Source: Inia geoffrensis
Taxonomy: Eukaryota; Chordata; Mammalia; Artiodactyla; Iniidae
Assembly (NCBI GenBank): GCA_036417435.1
Contig: CM070912.1
Coordinates: forward strand, 29,686,055-29,750,054
Reading direction: 5' to 3'
DNA: 64,000 nucleotides
The notes beneath the pieces were generated by a model. The model was not told where the DNA came from and did not search any database. It worked only from the letters and a program-made list of their open reading frames with translations. Both the position numbers and the translations under genes were made by a program. This document shows positions 1 to 9,640 of the stretch, piece after piece. Position 1 is the first letter of the stretch; each line of letters begins with the position of its first letter.

Positions 1-258
1 TTTGTGTTGTCTTCCCTTTCTTTTCATCAGTGTCTTATAGTTTTCGGAGTATAGGTTTTTGCCTCCTTAGGTAGGTTTATTCCTAGATATTTTATTCTTT
101 TTGATGCGATGGTAAATGGGATTGTTTCTTTAATTTCTCTTTCTGATCTTTCATTGTTAGTGTATAGAAATGCGATAGATTTTTGTGTACTAATTTTGTA
201 ACCTGCAACTTTACCGAATTCATTGATGAGCTCTGGTGGTTTTCTGGTATGCTGTTTA
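1..258 (-). mobile_element. L1 ORF2 fragment, antisense part of an inverted L1
   Basis: Reads as L1 ORF2 reverse-transcriptase sequence on the minus strand; the same stretch is recognisable in the larger L1 near 26.6-26.9 kb. It is joined directly to a sense-oriented L1 3' end with a poly(A) tail. That is the structure expected from a 5'-inverted (twin-primed) insertion. The element continues past the left edge, so its 5' target site cannot be seen. Confidence 0.75.
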
Positions 259-484
259 GGACTGACATGTACACACTGCTGTATTTTAAACAGATAACCA
301 ACAAGGACCTACTGTATAGCACAGAGATCTCTGCTCAATATTATGTAACAACCTAAATGGGAAAAGAATTTGAAAAAGGATGCATGTATATGTATAGCTG
401 AACCGCTTTGCTGTGTACCTGAAACTAACACAACATTGTTAATCAACTATACTCCAATATAAATAAAAAGTTAAAAAAAAAAAA
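259..484 (+). mobile_element. L1 3' UTR with poly(A), sense part of the inverted L1
   Basis: Matches the typical cetartiodactyl L1 3' end: the block that includes 'acctactgtatagcacag', the 'ctgaaactaacacaacattg' block, an 'ccaatataaataaaaag' end and a run of A. It lies in CIITA intron 1 and has no coding role. Confidence 0.8.
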
Positions 485-774
485 GACCACATAGGCCTCT
501 TGCACTCCCATTAAGAAGTCAGGGAGATCGTTCAGCTGGTAAAGATGCCCCAGCCCCCCAGGGGTCTCTTAGGAGGGGGAGAGTAAAAGATGTGTCCGAG
601 GAATAGATAGAGACCATCTGAGTGAGAGTTCAGCCAGGAGGACAGCCAACCCTATGTAAACTTTTATCTTGGCAGAAGAGTTGGAGAAATACCTACACAG
701 CCCTGGTGCCCATGGCAAAATCATCAAGGGGCTTTTTTACCCCTCAAGGTCAGATTGAGGCTAAAAGCTTGTCT
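485..774. other. Unassigned CIITA intron 1 sequence
   Basis: Unique-looking sequence with no recognisable repeat, exon or long reading frame. Confidence 0.4.
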
Positions 775-985
775 GCCTTCAAATCCAGCCTCCACCACTT
801 CCCATCTGGGGACTGGGGTTGGTCACTTCTGGGCAGCCTCTGTTTTTTCTTTCTGCATACAATACGGCTGGAGATCATCAAAGCATTTAGGGTGGATGTG
901 AGAACTACTTGCTGGCTTAGGCTGTGCCTGGCACACAGTAAATACTCAATAAATGTGAATCATTGTGATTATCTTGTTTCAAGTT
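775..985 (+). mobile_element. MIR-like SINE remnant
   Basis: The right end, 'gtgcctggcacacagtaaat' followed by 'actcaataaatg', is the standard MIR 3' region. The left part is weakly MIR-like. It is old and diverged. Confidence 0.5.
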
Positions 986-1255
986 ACTCCAGAGCCATGA
1001 AAGGACCAAGAAGGACTAGAGTTTGACACCAGCTCATAAAATTGGAAAAGCTCAGATCTACGCAGAGGAGACTGAAAGACATGGGTCTTTAGGAAGACTG
1101 TTGTTTGCACTGAAGTGAGAACCTCTTTGGAACTGGGAAGGAAGACCTAAAATGTTTGGGGAGCCAAGGGTGTGAGTGGAAACGGTATATGGTATAGGCT
1201 TGTTTTCCTGATTTAAGATGCATCAATTGTCATCAGTACTTGTTAAAAATAAGAC

Positions 1256-1465
1256 ACTCTCTCCCTCCAGTCTGGTTCCTCTTCTGTCTCTCTCTCTTTC
1301 CCCCACCATCTCCCTCTTTCTCTTCCTCCTTCCATCTCTCCCCTTTCCTCCCATCCTCGCTCCCTTCTTCCCTCCTTCTCTCCATCTCCATTTCTGTCTC
1401 TTTCTCTCCTGTCTCTCCCTCCCTTTCTCTCTCTCCCTGTCTTTCAGTTTCTGTCTCTCTCCATG
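1256..1465 (+). repeat. Pyrimidine-rich (CT)n-like low-complexity tract
   Basis: About 200 bases made almost entirely of C and T, with irregular tctc, ccct and ttcc units. Long open frames on both strands here are compositional artefacts. Confidence 0.85.
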
Positions 1466-1615
1466 ACCCAGATGCACACACACACACGTGCACACATACA
1501 CACATACACACAAACAAGTACAAACACATGCAAGCATATGCCCACACATACGCGCACCTGCAAATACACGCACATGCACTCTTGCACGCATGCACACATA
1601 CGCGCACACACGCAT
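1466..1615 (+). repeat. Degenerate (CA)n/(CATA)n tract
   Basis: Interrupted alternating purine-pyrimidine sequence (cacaca, gcacac, catacg units) directly after the CT tract. It could adopt Z-DNA, which is inference. It reads as His/Thr-rich nonsense in several frames. Confidence 0.8.
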
Positions 1616-2057
1616 GGCAATCTCTGCTCCCCAGCTGTTCGGCCCTTCCTCTCTGTGGCAACCTATTTTTCCACACACTGATTGTGCCTGCATCTGTCTT
1701 CCCCACTTGCAGGCAATAGCTGATTTGTCCATCTGTGCCCCTCACCAGTGCCTTGCATCATGCCTAAGGTATCAAGGCGGCTCAGAGAGTGACCCAAGTG
1801 GGCATTTGGCTGCGTGGACAGTTTACTTTTAAGTAGAGTGGGGAGCACACTGTTTCTCCAGTGCCCTCAGCATCAGAGCCTGAGCTCTCCAAGCACTTAC
1901 TGCTCCTGCCAGCTCAACCAGGGACCTTGATTCCTGTCCAAGTCTGCCTTTCCAACTTGGGACTGGGATGATCACACTGACTTCCTTTTCAGAGAGTAGA
2001 GGAAAATTCCCTGTGCTGCCTACAGCCAGGCGTTGCTCCATGAGAAAAGGGGATGGC
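1616..2057. other. CIITA intron 1, no recognised repeat
   Basis: Single-copy-looking sequence immediately downstream (minus strand) of the CIITA exon donor. I see no further exon or repeat in it. Confidence 0.4.
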
Positions 2058-2063
2058 ACTTAC

Positions 2064-2346
2064 CCCCAGGGTCCTTGTAGCCGGAGTCCCTCTCGGCTGC
2101 CGGGGCCTGCAGCCCACTCCAGATCCACCCCAAGGGGGCCAAGTCTGGGTCTCCTTTCTCCATCAGGGTCAAGGAGATCTTCCTGGCCAGAGCCTCACCA
2201 TCAGGCTCATGGAGCAGGGCGTAGTGGTACTCCCTGGAGAGAAGATCTTCTGCCAGCAGGTTGTCCAGGAGTGCCTGCACCTGGTTCGGCCGATGGCTGG
2301 AGAGCAGCATCCGGACCTGGCTCAGGATGGTCTGGAAGTGATTCAT
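2064..2346 (-). CDS. CIITA: CIITA first coding exon, type I (dendritic-cell) form, CARD-like segment
   Basis: CIITA is the NLR-family master coactivator of MHC class II genes. It works in the nucleus through the RFX/NF-Y/CREB assembly on class II promoters. Its most 5' promoter (type I, used in dendritic and other myeloid cells) adds an N-terminal CARD-like segment of roughly 94-100 residues, and this exon encodes it. The minus-strand frame starts with Met-Asn-His-Phe-Gln-Thr and contains the motifs LLDNLLAEDLLSREYH and LHEPDGEALARKISLTL. It runs 94 codons plus one base, then meets a consensus donor, GGG|GTAAGT (GT at 2063-2062), leaving a phase-1 junction. The start ATG has a strong context, A at -3. 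No stop or frameshift is visible. The remaining exons, including the acidic, NACHT and LRR parts, lie beyond the left edge. A distal exon of another CARD protein is much less likely, because TVP23A lies in the expected divergent position. Confidence 0.9.
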
Positions 2347-2422
2347 GGTAGCTCTCGGATGCAGGGCTGCCCAGGACAGCTCCTGGGACCTCTGCTCACC
2401 CGGCCTGCAGCATCCAAAACTT

Positions 2423-2434
2423 GAAGTGAGAAAC
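2423..2434 (+). promoter_or_regulatory. IRF/ISRE-like motif upstream of CIITA type I exon
   Basis: GAAGTGAGAAAC on the plus strand resembles an interferon-response or IRF element (GAAA/GAGAAAC half-sites), about 80 bases upstream of the start codon. IRF8 and PRDM1 are known regulators of the type I promoter. That this is the actual site is inference. Confidence 0.35.
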
Positions 2435-2480
2435 AGGATGAAGGAACCACTGCAGTTTATTGCAGCTTATTCCTGCTTAG

Positions 2481-2499
2481 GAGGATTTCCTCATTTGCA
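2481..2499 (-). promoter_or_regulatory. ETS (PU.1-like) and octamer-like motif cluster
   Basis: The minus strand reads GTGCAAATGAGGAAATCCTC. GTGCAAAT is one mismatch from the octamer ATGCAAAT and is followed at once by GAGGAAAT, an ETS-core match of the kind bound by PU.1. GAGGATTTCCTC is also a near-perfect dyad. Assignment is by motif only. Confidence 0.35.
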
Positions 2500-2717
2500 C
2501 GTTAGGCTGGGGTTGCCTGATGAATTAATGGAAGTGGGTCCTGGGGCTGATTTAGACCCCATAGATACTCGCTGGTACCACTCATGCGCATGTACCAGAG
2601 AAGCTCACAGCTTTGTGGACTCCTTTAGATCCAATCCAGTGTTTATTATACTAAGAAGAAGGGGGCTTGCCTCTTTGAGGACCTATGATGTGATAGGTGT
2701 ATCATAACAAGAAGGCA

Positions 2718-2960
2718 TTGGGGCGTAGAGGTTAAGCAGTTGGGTTTGGAGCCAATCTCTCTGTGTTCAAATCCCAGATTACTTGATACTGGGCACATTA
2801 CTTAGCCTCTTCTTGCCCCCATTTCTCCATCTGAAAAGATGTAGTGATAATAATAGTACTTACCTCTTAGAGTTGTAGGGAGGATTAAATAAGATAATGC
2901 ATGTAGAGTACCTAGCACATTATCTACAACTTGATAATAGCTCAATACACCTGAGTTCAA
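2718..2960 (+). mobile_element. MIR SINE, nearly full length
   Basis: Shows the tRNA-like head (gaggttaagcagttggg), the core including 'ttcaaatcccag' and 'ctccatctgaaaagatg', and the tail with 'ggattaaataagataatg' and 'gtacctagcaca', in order and sense-oriented. Confidence 0.85.
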
Positions 2961-2984
2961 TAAATATGAGCCATTATTATTATT

Positions 2985-3450
2985 GATTAATCATGCAAAC
3001 AGCTGTGTCACCTTGGGCTCAACCTCACTAAACCTCAGACTCTTCCTCTGAAAAATCTCCCAATAAAAGTAATTTGGGCTTCCCTGGTGGCGCAGTGGTT
3101 GAGAGTCCGCCTGCCAATGCAGGGGACACAGGTTCATGCCCCGGTCCGGGAGGATCCCACATGCCGCGGAGCGGCTGGGCCCGTGAGACATGGCCGCTGA
3201 GCCTGCACATCCGGAGCCTGTACTCTGCAACGGGAGAGGTCACAACAGTGAGAGGCCCGCGTACCGCAAAAAAAAAAAAAAAAAAAAAAAAAATGTAATT
3301 CAATCTCATCAAGTTGTCTTGAGGATTAAAAGAGATAATGACTTTAAAGGGCTTAGTACTGGCCGTAGTAAGCACTTCATGAACATTGACTCTATACTAA
3401 TATTATCCCCAATTTACTAACGCACAAAACAGAGGCTTTGCATAGGAACC
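2985..3450 (+). mobile_element. MIR SINE interrupted by a CHR SINE
   Basis: The left part ('gtgtcaccttgggctcaacc') ends at about 3075 and the right part ('ttgaggattaaaagagataa') resumes at about 3295. The two halves are separated only by the CHR insertion and its duplicated target (variants of aaagtaatt). Confidence 0.65.
3076..3293 (+). mobile_element. CHR-type tRNA-Glu SINE (cetacean), with poly(A)
   Basis: Complete element from 'gggcttccctggtggcgcag' (tRNA-derived A/B-box head) to 'ggcccgcgtaccgc' plus 26 A. Short near-identical target repeats (gtaatt) flank it. A long A tail and low divergence indicate a recent insertion. Confidence 0.93.
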
Positions 3451-3489
3451 AGTCTATTGTAGGATTCTGCCCCGAAAAACCCCAACCCC

Positions 3490-3610
3490 CGCTTTTCTTT
3501 AAAATCATAGTTGATTGCTCTTCCAGAAACACACTGTGACCTGGTTTCCTCTCCTGGCCTCAGCTTTATCATCTCTCAGATGGGACCATTTGCATTGTTC
3601 ATCTCAATGA
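3490..3610 (+). mobile_element. MIR fragment
   Basis: Contains a MIR-core-like stretch ('ctggcctcagctttatcatc' then 'tctcagatggg') in sense orientation. Diverged and short. Confidence 0.45.
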
Positions 3611-4290
3611 GACAAATAGGGATTTCCACTTCCAGTATGGGTGAGAGCTCCTATCTGACTAACTCTACCATAAATGACAACTATAAACTCTGGTGGGGCA
3701 GGGGGGAAGTTATAAAAAATGATTACCTGAAGGCCCTGGGGAGTGACTAGAGCAGGCAGACCCTGGAAAGGAGTCCATATGTGGAAGACAAGAATATCAC
3801 TGGTGAATTCCCAGCTCATTAGCTTAGCTCAAAGAGGTCTCAATTAGTGCTGTGCAGGGCAACTAAAATTCTGTAAAAAATGAAAAGTTTTACTGCCCTG
3901 AATAACCAGAGGACAGAATTTGGGATAACAATCATAGCTGGAAAATGAGAGTAGAAATTCCAGGAAGGAAAAAGACAGAAGTTGCTCCAAATTCTGTGTA
4001 TAAATTGCCCAAGTATCTGGCTCACCTCTGAACCTTGAATTCATGGCTCATTCATATTCTTGCTCATTCATGCATTCATGGGCAGACTCCAAACAACTCA
4101 ACTAAGGCTAAAGGAGCTGGGCTGAGACTTGAGTTGCAACCTGCTATGGGGGTGGGGTGGGGTAGGAGACTATGCACTTGATTCCAGCCAAGATATGAGC
4201 CTGCCAAAGCAACAATAGCAACAAAATTAACCCTGTTCGGATTATAACATAATCCAGAGTGCTTACAATATATCATTCATGATGGGCAGT
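3611..4290. other. Unassigned intergenic sequence
   Basis: No repeat, exon or regulatory signature recognised. A short G-rich stretch (ggggtggggtgggg) lies at about 4148-4162. Confidence 0.4.
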
Positions 4291-5760
4291 GCACATCCAA
4301 AATTACCTGACTATAAACAGATAGGAAATAGGGACCCACTCTCAAGAGAAAAGAACAGTCAATGGAAATTGACCCCAAGATGACCCAGATGTTGAAATTA
4401 GTAGGCAAGGATTTTTTTTTAAAACAGTGACTCCAACCATGAATGAAAAAGACATAAAGGATGTCAAGGAAAATATGCTTATGAAAATAAAAAGATAGGA
4501 ACTTTCAGCAGAAAAACAGAAAATATTAAAAATTACCAAATGGAAATTATAAAAGTGAAAATTACAATATATGAAAATTTAAAAGTAATTGAATGGGTTT
4601 AATAGCAAAATGGGGATGAAAAAAGAAACTTTAAGATGCAGCAATAGAAATCACTTGATCTGAAGAACAGAGAGAAAAAGATTGAAAAAAAATGAGCTTC
4701 AAGGATATGTGGGACAATGTCAAAAGGTCCAACTTATACATATTTAGAGTCATAGAAGGAGAAGAGAGAGAATGGGGTAGAAAAAAGATTTGAAGAAATA
4801 AACTTCTCAAATTTGGTGAAAACAGCATGAAAACCATGAAACTCAGCAGGACAAATACAAGGGAATCCACACCTAGGCACATCATAATCAAACTGCTGAA
4901 AACCATAGATAAGGAGAAACTCATGAAAACAGCCAGATCAAAAGAACACATTACATTCAGTAGGGCACGTGAATAATCACCAACTTCTCATTACAAATCA
5001 TGGAGGCCAGAAGACAGTGGAACAGTATCTTGGAAAAACTGAGAAGAAAAAAAACGTCAACCCAGATTTCTAAATACAGTGAAAATATCCCTCCAGAATG
5101 CAGGAAAAATAGATATTTTCAGATTTAAAAGACTAAAAGAATGTGTTGCAACAGACCTGCATTATAAGAAATGCTAAAATAAGTTCTTTAGGTGGAAGGA
5201 AAATGATATCAGTTAGAAACTCAGCTCTACAGGACAGACTGAGGAGCATCAGAAATAGTAATCTCTGGGTAAGTATAAAAGATTGCTTTTTGTCCTCTTA
5301 ATTTATTTAAAAATATAACTGCTTAAAGCAAAAGGTATGGTACTATCTTGTGATTTTAAATGTATGTAGATATGATACATATGAAGTCTATACCATAAAG
5401 GATGGTATAGCATACAGGGTGATTATTGGACCCATATGGTAGCAAGGTTTCTATATATGAAGTGGTACAATATTACCTCTATGTAGGTTGGGAGAAAGGA
5501 AGATGTATATTAAAAGCATTGGACAACCACTAAAACATCATGCAAAAAGGTATAGCTAAGCAGCAATTTGAAATTAATACAGAATTTTAAATGAGATGGA
5601 TTCAACTCTTGGCTTGAATAAGCAGTCCAACAAGATCATGACATTATAAATTTTATGTATAAATAAAGGCAGAAGGTAGAGAAGTAGAAGATAGAAATTC
5701 TAAAGCTTTTCTCACCTAATAAAGTACTTATACTTTTAAGCAAACAGAGATGTAGATGTA
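4291..5760 (+). mobile_element. HAL1/ORF1-region LINE remnant
   Basis: A-rich plus-strand sequence with recognisable LINE ORF1-type text (aaaccatgaaactcagcagg; 'ggaggccagaagacagtgga'; 'cagacctgcattataagaaa'). The reading frame is destroyed by many stops. Order and composition fit HAL1, the half-L1 lineage that carries ORF1 only. Confidence 0.65.
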
Positions 5761-5889
5761 AATATTATCCTCCTGGCAACAAATGATCAATTAAGATAAT
5801 CAAAATTGCACACTTTTTAGTCATTAAAGTCATAATTCACAGAGCAAATTACTAATTTTGCAGGTTGGGTATCTTGTACTTCTTTATGC
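5761..5889. other. AT-rich unassigned sequence
   Basis: AT-rich sequence between the HAL1 remnant and the SINE pair, with nothing recognisable in it. Confidence 0.3.
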
Positions 5890-5902
5890 AAATAATACTT
5901 TT

Positions 5903-6216
5903 TTTTTTAATGTTGAGCCTTCATTTAATTAATTAATTAATTTTTTATTTTTGGCTGTGCTGGGTCTTCGTTTCTGCACAAGGGCTTTCTCTAATTGTGG
6001 CAAACGGGGGCCGCTCTTCATCGCGGTGCGCGGGCCTCTCACCGTTGTGGCCTCTCTTGTTGAGGAGCACAGGCTCCAGACGCGCAGGCTCAGTAGTTGT
6101 GGCTCACAGGCCTAGTTGCTCCGCGGCACGTGGGATCTTCCCAGACCAGGGCGTGAACCCGTGTCCCCTGCATTAGCAGGCAGATTCTCAACCACTGAGC
6201 CACCAGGGAAGCCCAG
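5903..6216 (-). mobile_element. CHR-1-type SINE, longer variant, antisense
   Basis: Ends with the antisense SINE head 'ccaccagggaagccc' and starts with a T-rich tail. It carries the extra middle blocks (ggctgtgctgggtcttcg; cagtagttgtggctcac) of the ~300-bp CHR-1 form. A perfect 13-bp target duplication, aaataatactttt, sits at 5890-5902 and 6217-6229. Confidence 0.88.
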
Positions 6217-6244
6217 AAATAATACTTTTAAGAATAGTTTTACA

Positions 6245-6450
6245 GGGCTTCCTTGGTGGTGCAGTGGTTGAGAGTCCGCCTGCTGATGCAGGGACACGGG
6301 TTCGTGCCCTGGTCCGGGAAGATCCCACATGTCGCGGAGCGGCTAGGCCCGTGAGCCATGGCCGCTGAGCCTGTGCACCCGGAGCCTGTGCTCCGCAACG
6401 CGAGAGGCCACAACAGTGAGAGGCCCGCGTACCGCAAAAAAAAAAAAAAA
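6245..6450 (+). mobile_element. CHR-type SINE, sense, next to an inverted one
   Basis: Full short-form CHR SINE with a poly(A) tail. A perfect 15-bp target duplication, agaatagttttacag, is at 6231-6245 and 6451-6465. It landed one base from the neighbouring SINE's right target copy. Confidence 0.93.
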
Positions 6451-6465
6451 AGAATAGTTTTACAG

Positions 6466-6920
6466 TCACAAAACAAAGTTTTACATCTTCACACAGGTCT
6501 TCCCCCATGACAAAAGAATGAGGTAGATACCTGTGCAAATGTTCTCAGTTTCATCAGAACTAACTCTGTGATGCAGAAAAGTGTCTGCGTTACTGCAGCT
6601 AGAGAGGAAGAGGAAACTTTTACCCCCACTTCCCCTTTCTTTCTGAGATTTCTTTCCCCAGCAGTTGGAAGACCACACAGTTTCTTGGACAAGGCGGTAA
6701 TGCCCATCAGTTATCCCTGAGAGAAAAAGAGGAGATTTGAGAGCTTAAAACTCATTAGTTAGGAAAGAAGGGGGCCAAAAGAGAATTTTAACAGAAGGAA
6801 TAGATGGCATCTTCAGCCATGATCATGGAGAAGATGGCAGGTGGGTCAGTTGCTGAGAGGAATAAGGAAACCGTGTTCTAAAGTACCTCACCTCTGAGGC
6901 ACTTGAGAGAGAGGTTCAGG
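6466..6920. other. Unassigned intergenic sequence
   Basis: No recognisable repeat or gene. Confidence 0.35.
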
Positions 6921-6923
6921 CCT

Positions 6924-7056
6924 GAGAATCTATCCCCAAGCATCCAACGTGGGGATAAGAACAAGGCCATGAGTCTCCATCAAACATCCCAAGGTGGGGA
7001 TGAGAACCAGAGCATGAGAATCCATCCCCAAGCATCCAAGGTGGAGATGATGGATA
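6924..7056 (+). repeat. Minisatellite, ~46-bp unit, about 2.8 copies
   Basis: Units begin at 6924, 6971 and 7016 with GAGAATCTATCC, GAGTCTCCATCA and GAGAATCCATCC, and share the core 'aagcatccaa..gtgg.gat'. Spacing is 47 then 45 bases, and the copies differ at several positions. Confidence 0.75.
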
Positions 7057-7189
7057 ATGAAACAGCAAACACTGGGCGCAGGGAACCCGGGACTAGGGTA
7101 GCTTTTCCTAGCCATTTCCAAGGCTACCTTCCCCTTTCCTATCAATCCAGTCCACTACCAGGTCACATGCTTATTTAAGAAAATCTGAA

Positions 7190-7335
7190 TGCCAGCTTCC
7201 ACTTGGTCACTGACTCACTGCGCCACGACAAGCAATACATTTCCTCTCTCTGGCCCACTATTTCATCACATGTGAAATAGTAGGTCAGGTTACATGATCC
7301 CTAGAATTTCTTTCAGTTCTGAAATGCTGCTGTTT
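7190..7335 (+). mobile_element. MIR-like fragment
   Basis: Contains 'ctctctggcccactatttca', 'tcacatgtgaaatag' and 'ttctttcagttctgaaatg', a pattern common in MIR-class tails. Diverged; the exact family is uncertain. Confidence 0.4.
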
Positions 7336-7859
7336 ATAGGGAGGTGTTACCTTGCTGCAGAACCCACTGGTCCCAGAGCTCCACAGTGTTCCCTTGTGAT
7401 TAGTCATGAGTGCAGCATTTCCTCTGCCTACAGTCATTCAGATCTCCCTGTAAGACTTTTTTCTTATAATCACATGCAATGTGTGCTATTATTTACCTGA
7501 TATTTTACTTTACTCTGGATTATTTCTTTAATATATCATAAAAGGAAATTTCATATTCCTATCACAGTTGGAAAGTCTTATCACTTGCCCAAGAATAGTG
7601 ATAAATGGATGGAAAGTAAAATAATGTTTATATTTTTCTGCCTGTTGAAGTTTCTGATCCTGAGGTCCAATGTCTCTTTGTGACAAAGGGTGGTTAGCAA
7701 GTGTTACACAGGGGTTAAAGGTAGACCAGCACCTAGCTGAAGCTGTCTGCATCAGAAAACTTGTAAAAATTTTAAAAGCTACCACTAACGATGTAGAAAA
7801 ACAACTCTCCTACTCGGCTGGAGAGCCCTTAGAATAGTGTGATCATCTAGGGTAATCCT
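7336..7859. other. Unassigned intergenic sequence
   Basis: AT-rich; nothing recognised. Confidence 0.3.
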
Positions 7860-8170
7860 TTGGCAATACCTATTGAAATGGGAGAAGTACATACCCAGTA
7901 TTTCCACTCCTCACCATATAACCCAGGAAAAATTTTACACATGTGCAAGATACACCAAGCAACATTATTTGTGATGGCAAAAAATAAGAACAATCAACAT
8001 AGAATAGAGATGAATGTCTTTTATAAGCATTCTGGAACACATGCGGATTTAATGAATTGCACATAATGGACCCAATCAGAGTGAAGGAATTTAATGGCTG
8101 TTAAAAATGGAGTCAGTCAAATCAATTACTTTGAGATATAGTGCAAGTTTTAAAGGGTTAATGGTTGCGT
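7860..8170 (+). mobile_element. Degraded LINE-1 3' region
   Basis: Shows a diverged 'ttatttgtgatggcaaaaaa', then 'aacaatcaacatagaa' and the tail 'gttaaaaatggagtcag', a pattern resembling the C-terminal ORF2/3' part of old L1. Confidence 0.45.
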
Positions 8171-9060
8171 CTTTACAATTTCATATCCTTCTGTTTCATG
8201 ATAGTATGGTGTTACACACAAAGGTGAATCCAAAAGCTGCTAAATCCATGAGGGTGTTATATTTCTAAGAAGAGAACCTTAAAACAGGTTACCAGGGGCT
8301 CTGAATTCTGATATAGGCATTCCAGAATCTTCTCAGCTGATAGTATAACCTCTATCCCTTTTGTGGCATTGGTCATTATGATTGCCTACCTGTAATTCCT
8401 TCCAGAATCGTCACAGGTTATGTGTCAAGAAGGCTATCTGACTGTACTTCCATGAAAAATTGATCATTTTAAAGAAAAGTGCTGTTCATCTTTATGTGTA
8501 TTGAAGGATAATGTCTTTAAATGGTTTCTGTTTGACAATCCCACAGTGGTAAAATGACCCCATTAAACTTGCCTCGTGGAAGACAGCTATTTGGAGTATA
8601 GCAAGAGGTGGGAGAGTCTGAGTTCCATTCCCAATTCTGGTTGTATTCTAGGTTTTTTAAGATTATATGATTATTGTTACAAAGTTGGATGCTTTTTATG
8701 CTAATAGCAAATTTCTATATATTGTGTCTAAGGCTTAAGAATGTCTATCTCAGAGAGAAAGGCATTACAAAATTTCTGAACAGCAACAAATACACTGTGC
8801 ATATGTATAATTTCATCCTTGAGTGTGTGTGACTTGATTAGGTCTGTCCTGTGTGATGTAACCGAGCGTAGAGTCAATTAGTCCTTATGATGTTTTGTGT
8901 GGCTGAAGACTTTGGAGACATGAAAATGATACGTGAAGCAAGGTTTTATGATTATAGAATCAAAGCTATTGGATTTTATTATTAAAAGTTGAAACTTAAC
9001 GTGTATAAACAAAAACCAATGAAAGAAGGTAGTCATTTCATTGACCCATAAAAAATCACC
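8171..9060. other. Unassigned AT-rich sequence
   Basis: Nearly 900 bases of AT-rich DNA without recognisable repeats, exons or tandem structure. Confidence 0.35.
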
Positions 9061-9640
9061 CTAAGAACCTAGAAACAACCTAAATATGTTTCCAAAGTAG
9101 ACTGGGTAAACAATATGCAATATGTTGTTTACAATATGTTGCAATATATTGTTTATATATTGCAATATATTGCTACATATACACTAATATGTATAAAATA
9201 GATAACTAATAAGAGCGTGCTGTGTAAAAAATAAATAAATAAAATGCAAAAAATATATATTGCTACAATGGAATATCACACAGTAGTTAAAATACATGAA
9301 CCAGGGCTATATATATTAACATGCCAAGCTCAACAACATAACAAGCGTAAAACCACTTGCGGTCTGCAAAGTGCTGTCTAGGGATGGGGTACATACAAGG
9401 GGAGGATGTGCATGAAAATGATCAACTATCAATTCAGGAGGCTGGTTATTTCTAGAGTGAAGAGGCGTGGCCGTGAGAGGGAGGAAGGAGAACAGCATCG
9501 CGGAGGGATTCAAGGGGACTTAGATAAAACTTTAATGTTTTATTTCATTAGCAGAATTGCGATTACATACCTATTCCTATTCTTATTCGTTATAACTTCT
9601 TGTGTGTCTAAAATATCCAATTAGGCTGAGGCATTTGACA
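9061..9640 (+). mobile_element. Old L1 3' remnant with expanded AT-rich insert
   Basis: Begins with an L1-like 'ctagaaacaacctaaatatg' and resumes with 'caatggaatatcacacag' after an AT-rich palindromic block. It is followed by L1 3' UTR-like sequence. Confidence 0.5.
9098..9180. repeat. AT-rich palindromic and tandem block
   Basis: GTAAACAATAT ... ATGTTGTTTAC forms near-perfect inverted arms. Repeated 'caatatgttg' and 'caatatattg' units of about 20-22 bases follow. Confidence 0.55.

Larger units (their letters stand above)
2347..2500 (-). promoter_or_regulatory. Putative 5' UTR and proximal promoter of CIITA type I transcript
   Basis: The sequence just upstream of the type I start codon must hold the 5' UTR and core promoter, because no splice acceptor is needed for a first exon. 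It contains an IRF-like motif and an ETS/octamer-like cluster, listed separately. No canonical TATA box is obvious and the transcription start cannot be placed by eye. Confidence 0.45.

Noticed and set aside
1218..1745. Overlapping long frames on both strands
   Set aside because: Product of the CT and CA low-complexity tracts, which lack stop codons by composition.
3076..3293. tRNA gene candidates from tRNA-like A and B boxes
   Set aside because: All lie in heads of CHR or MIR SINEs followed by SINE bodies and A tails; no functional cloverleaf was found.
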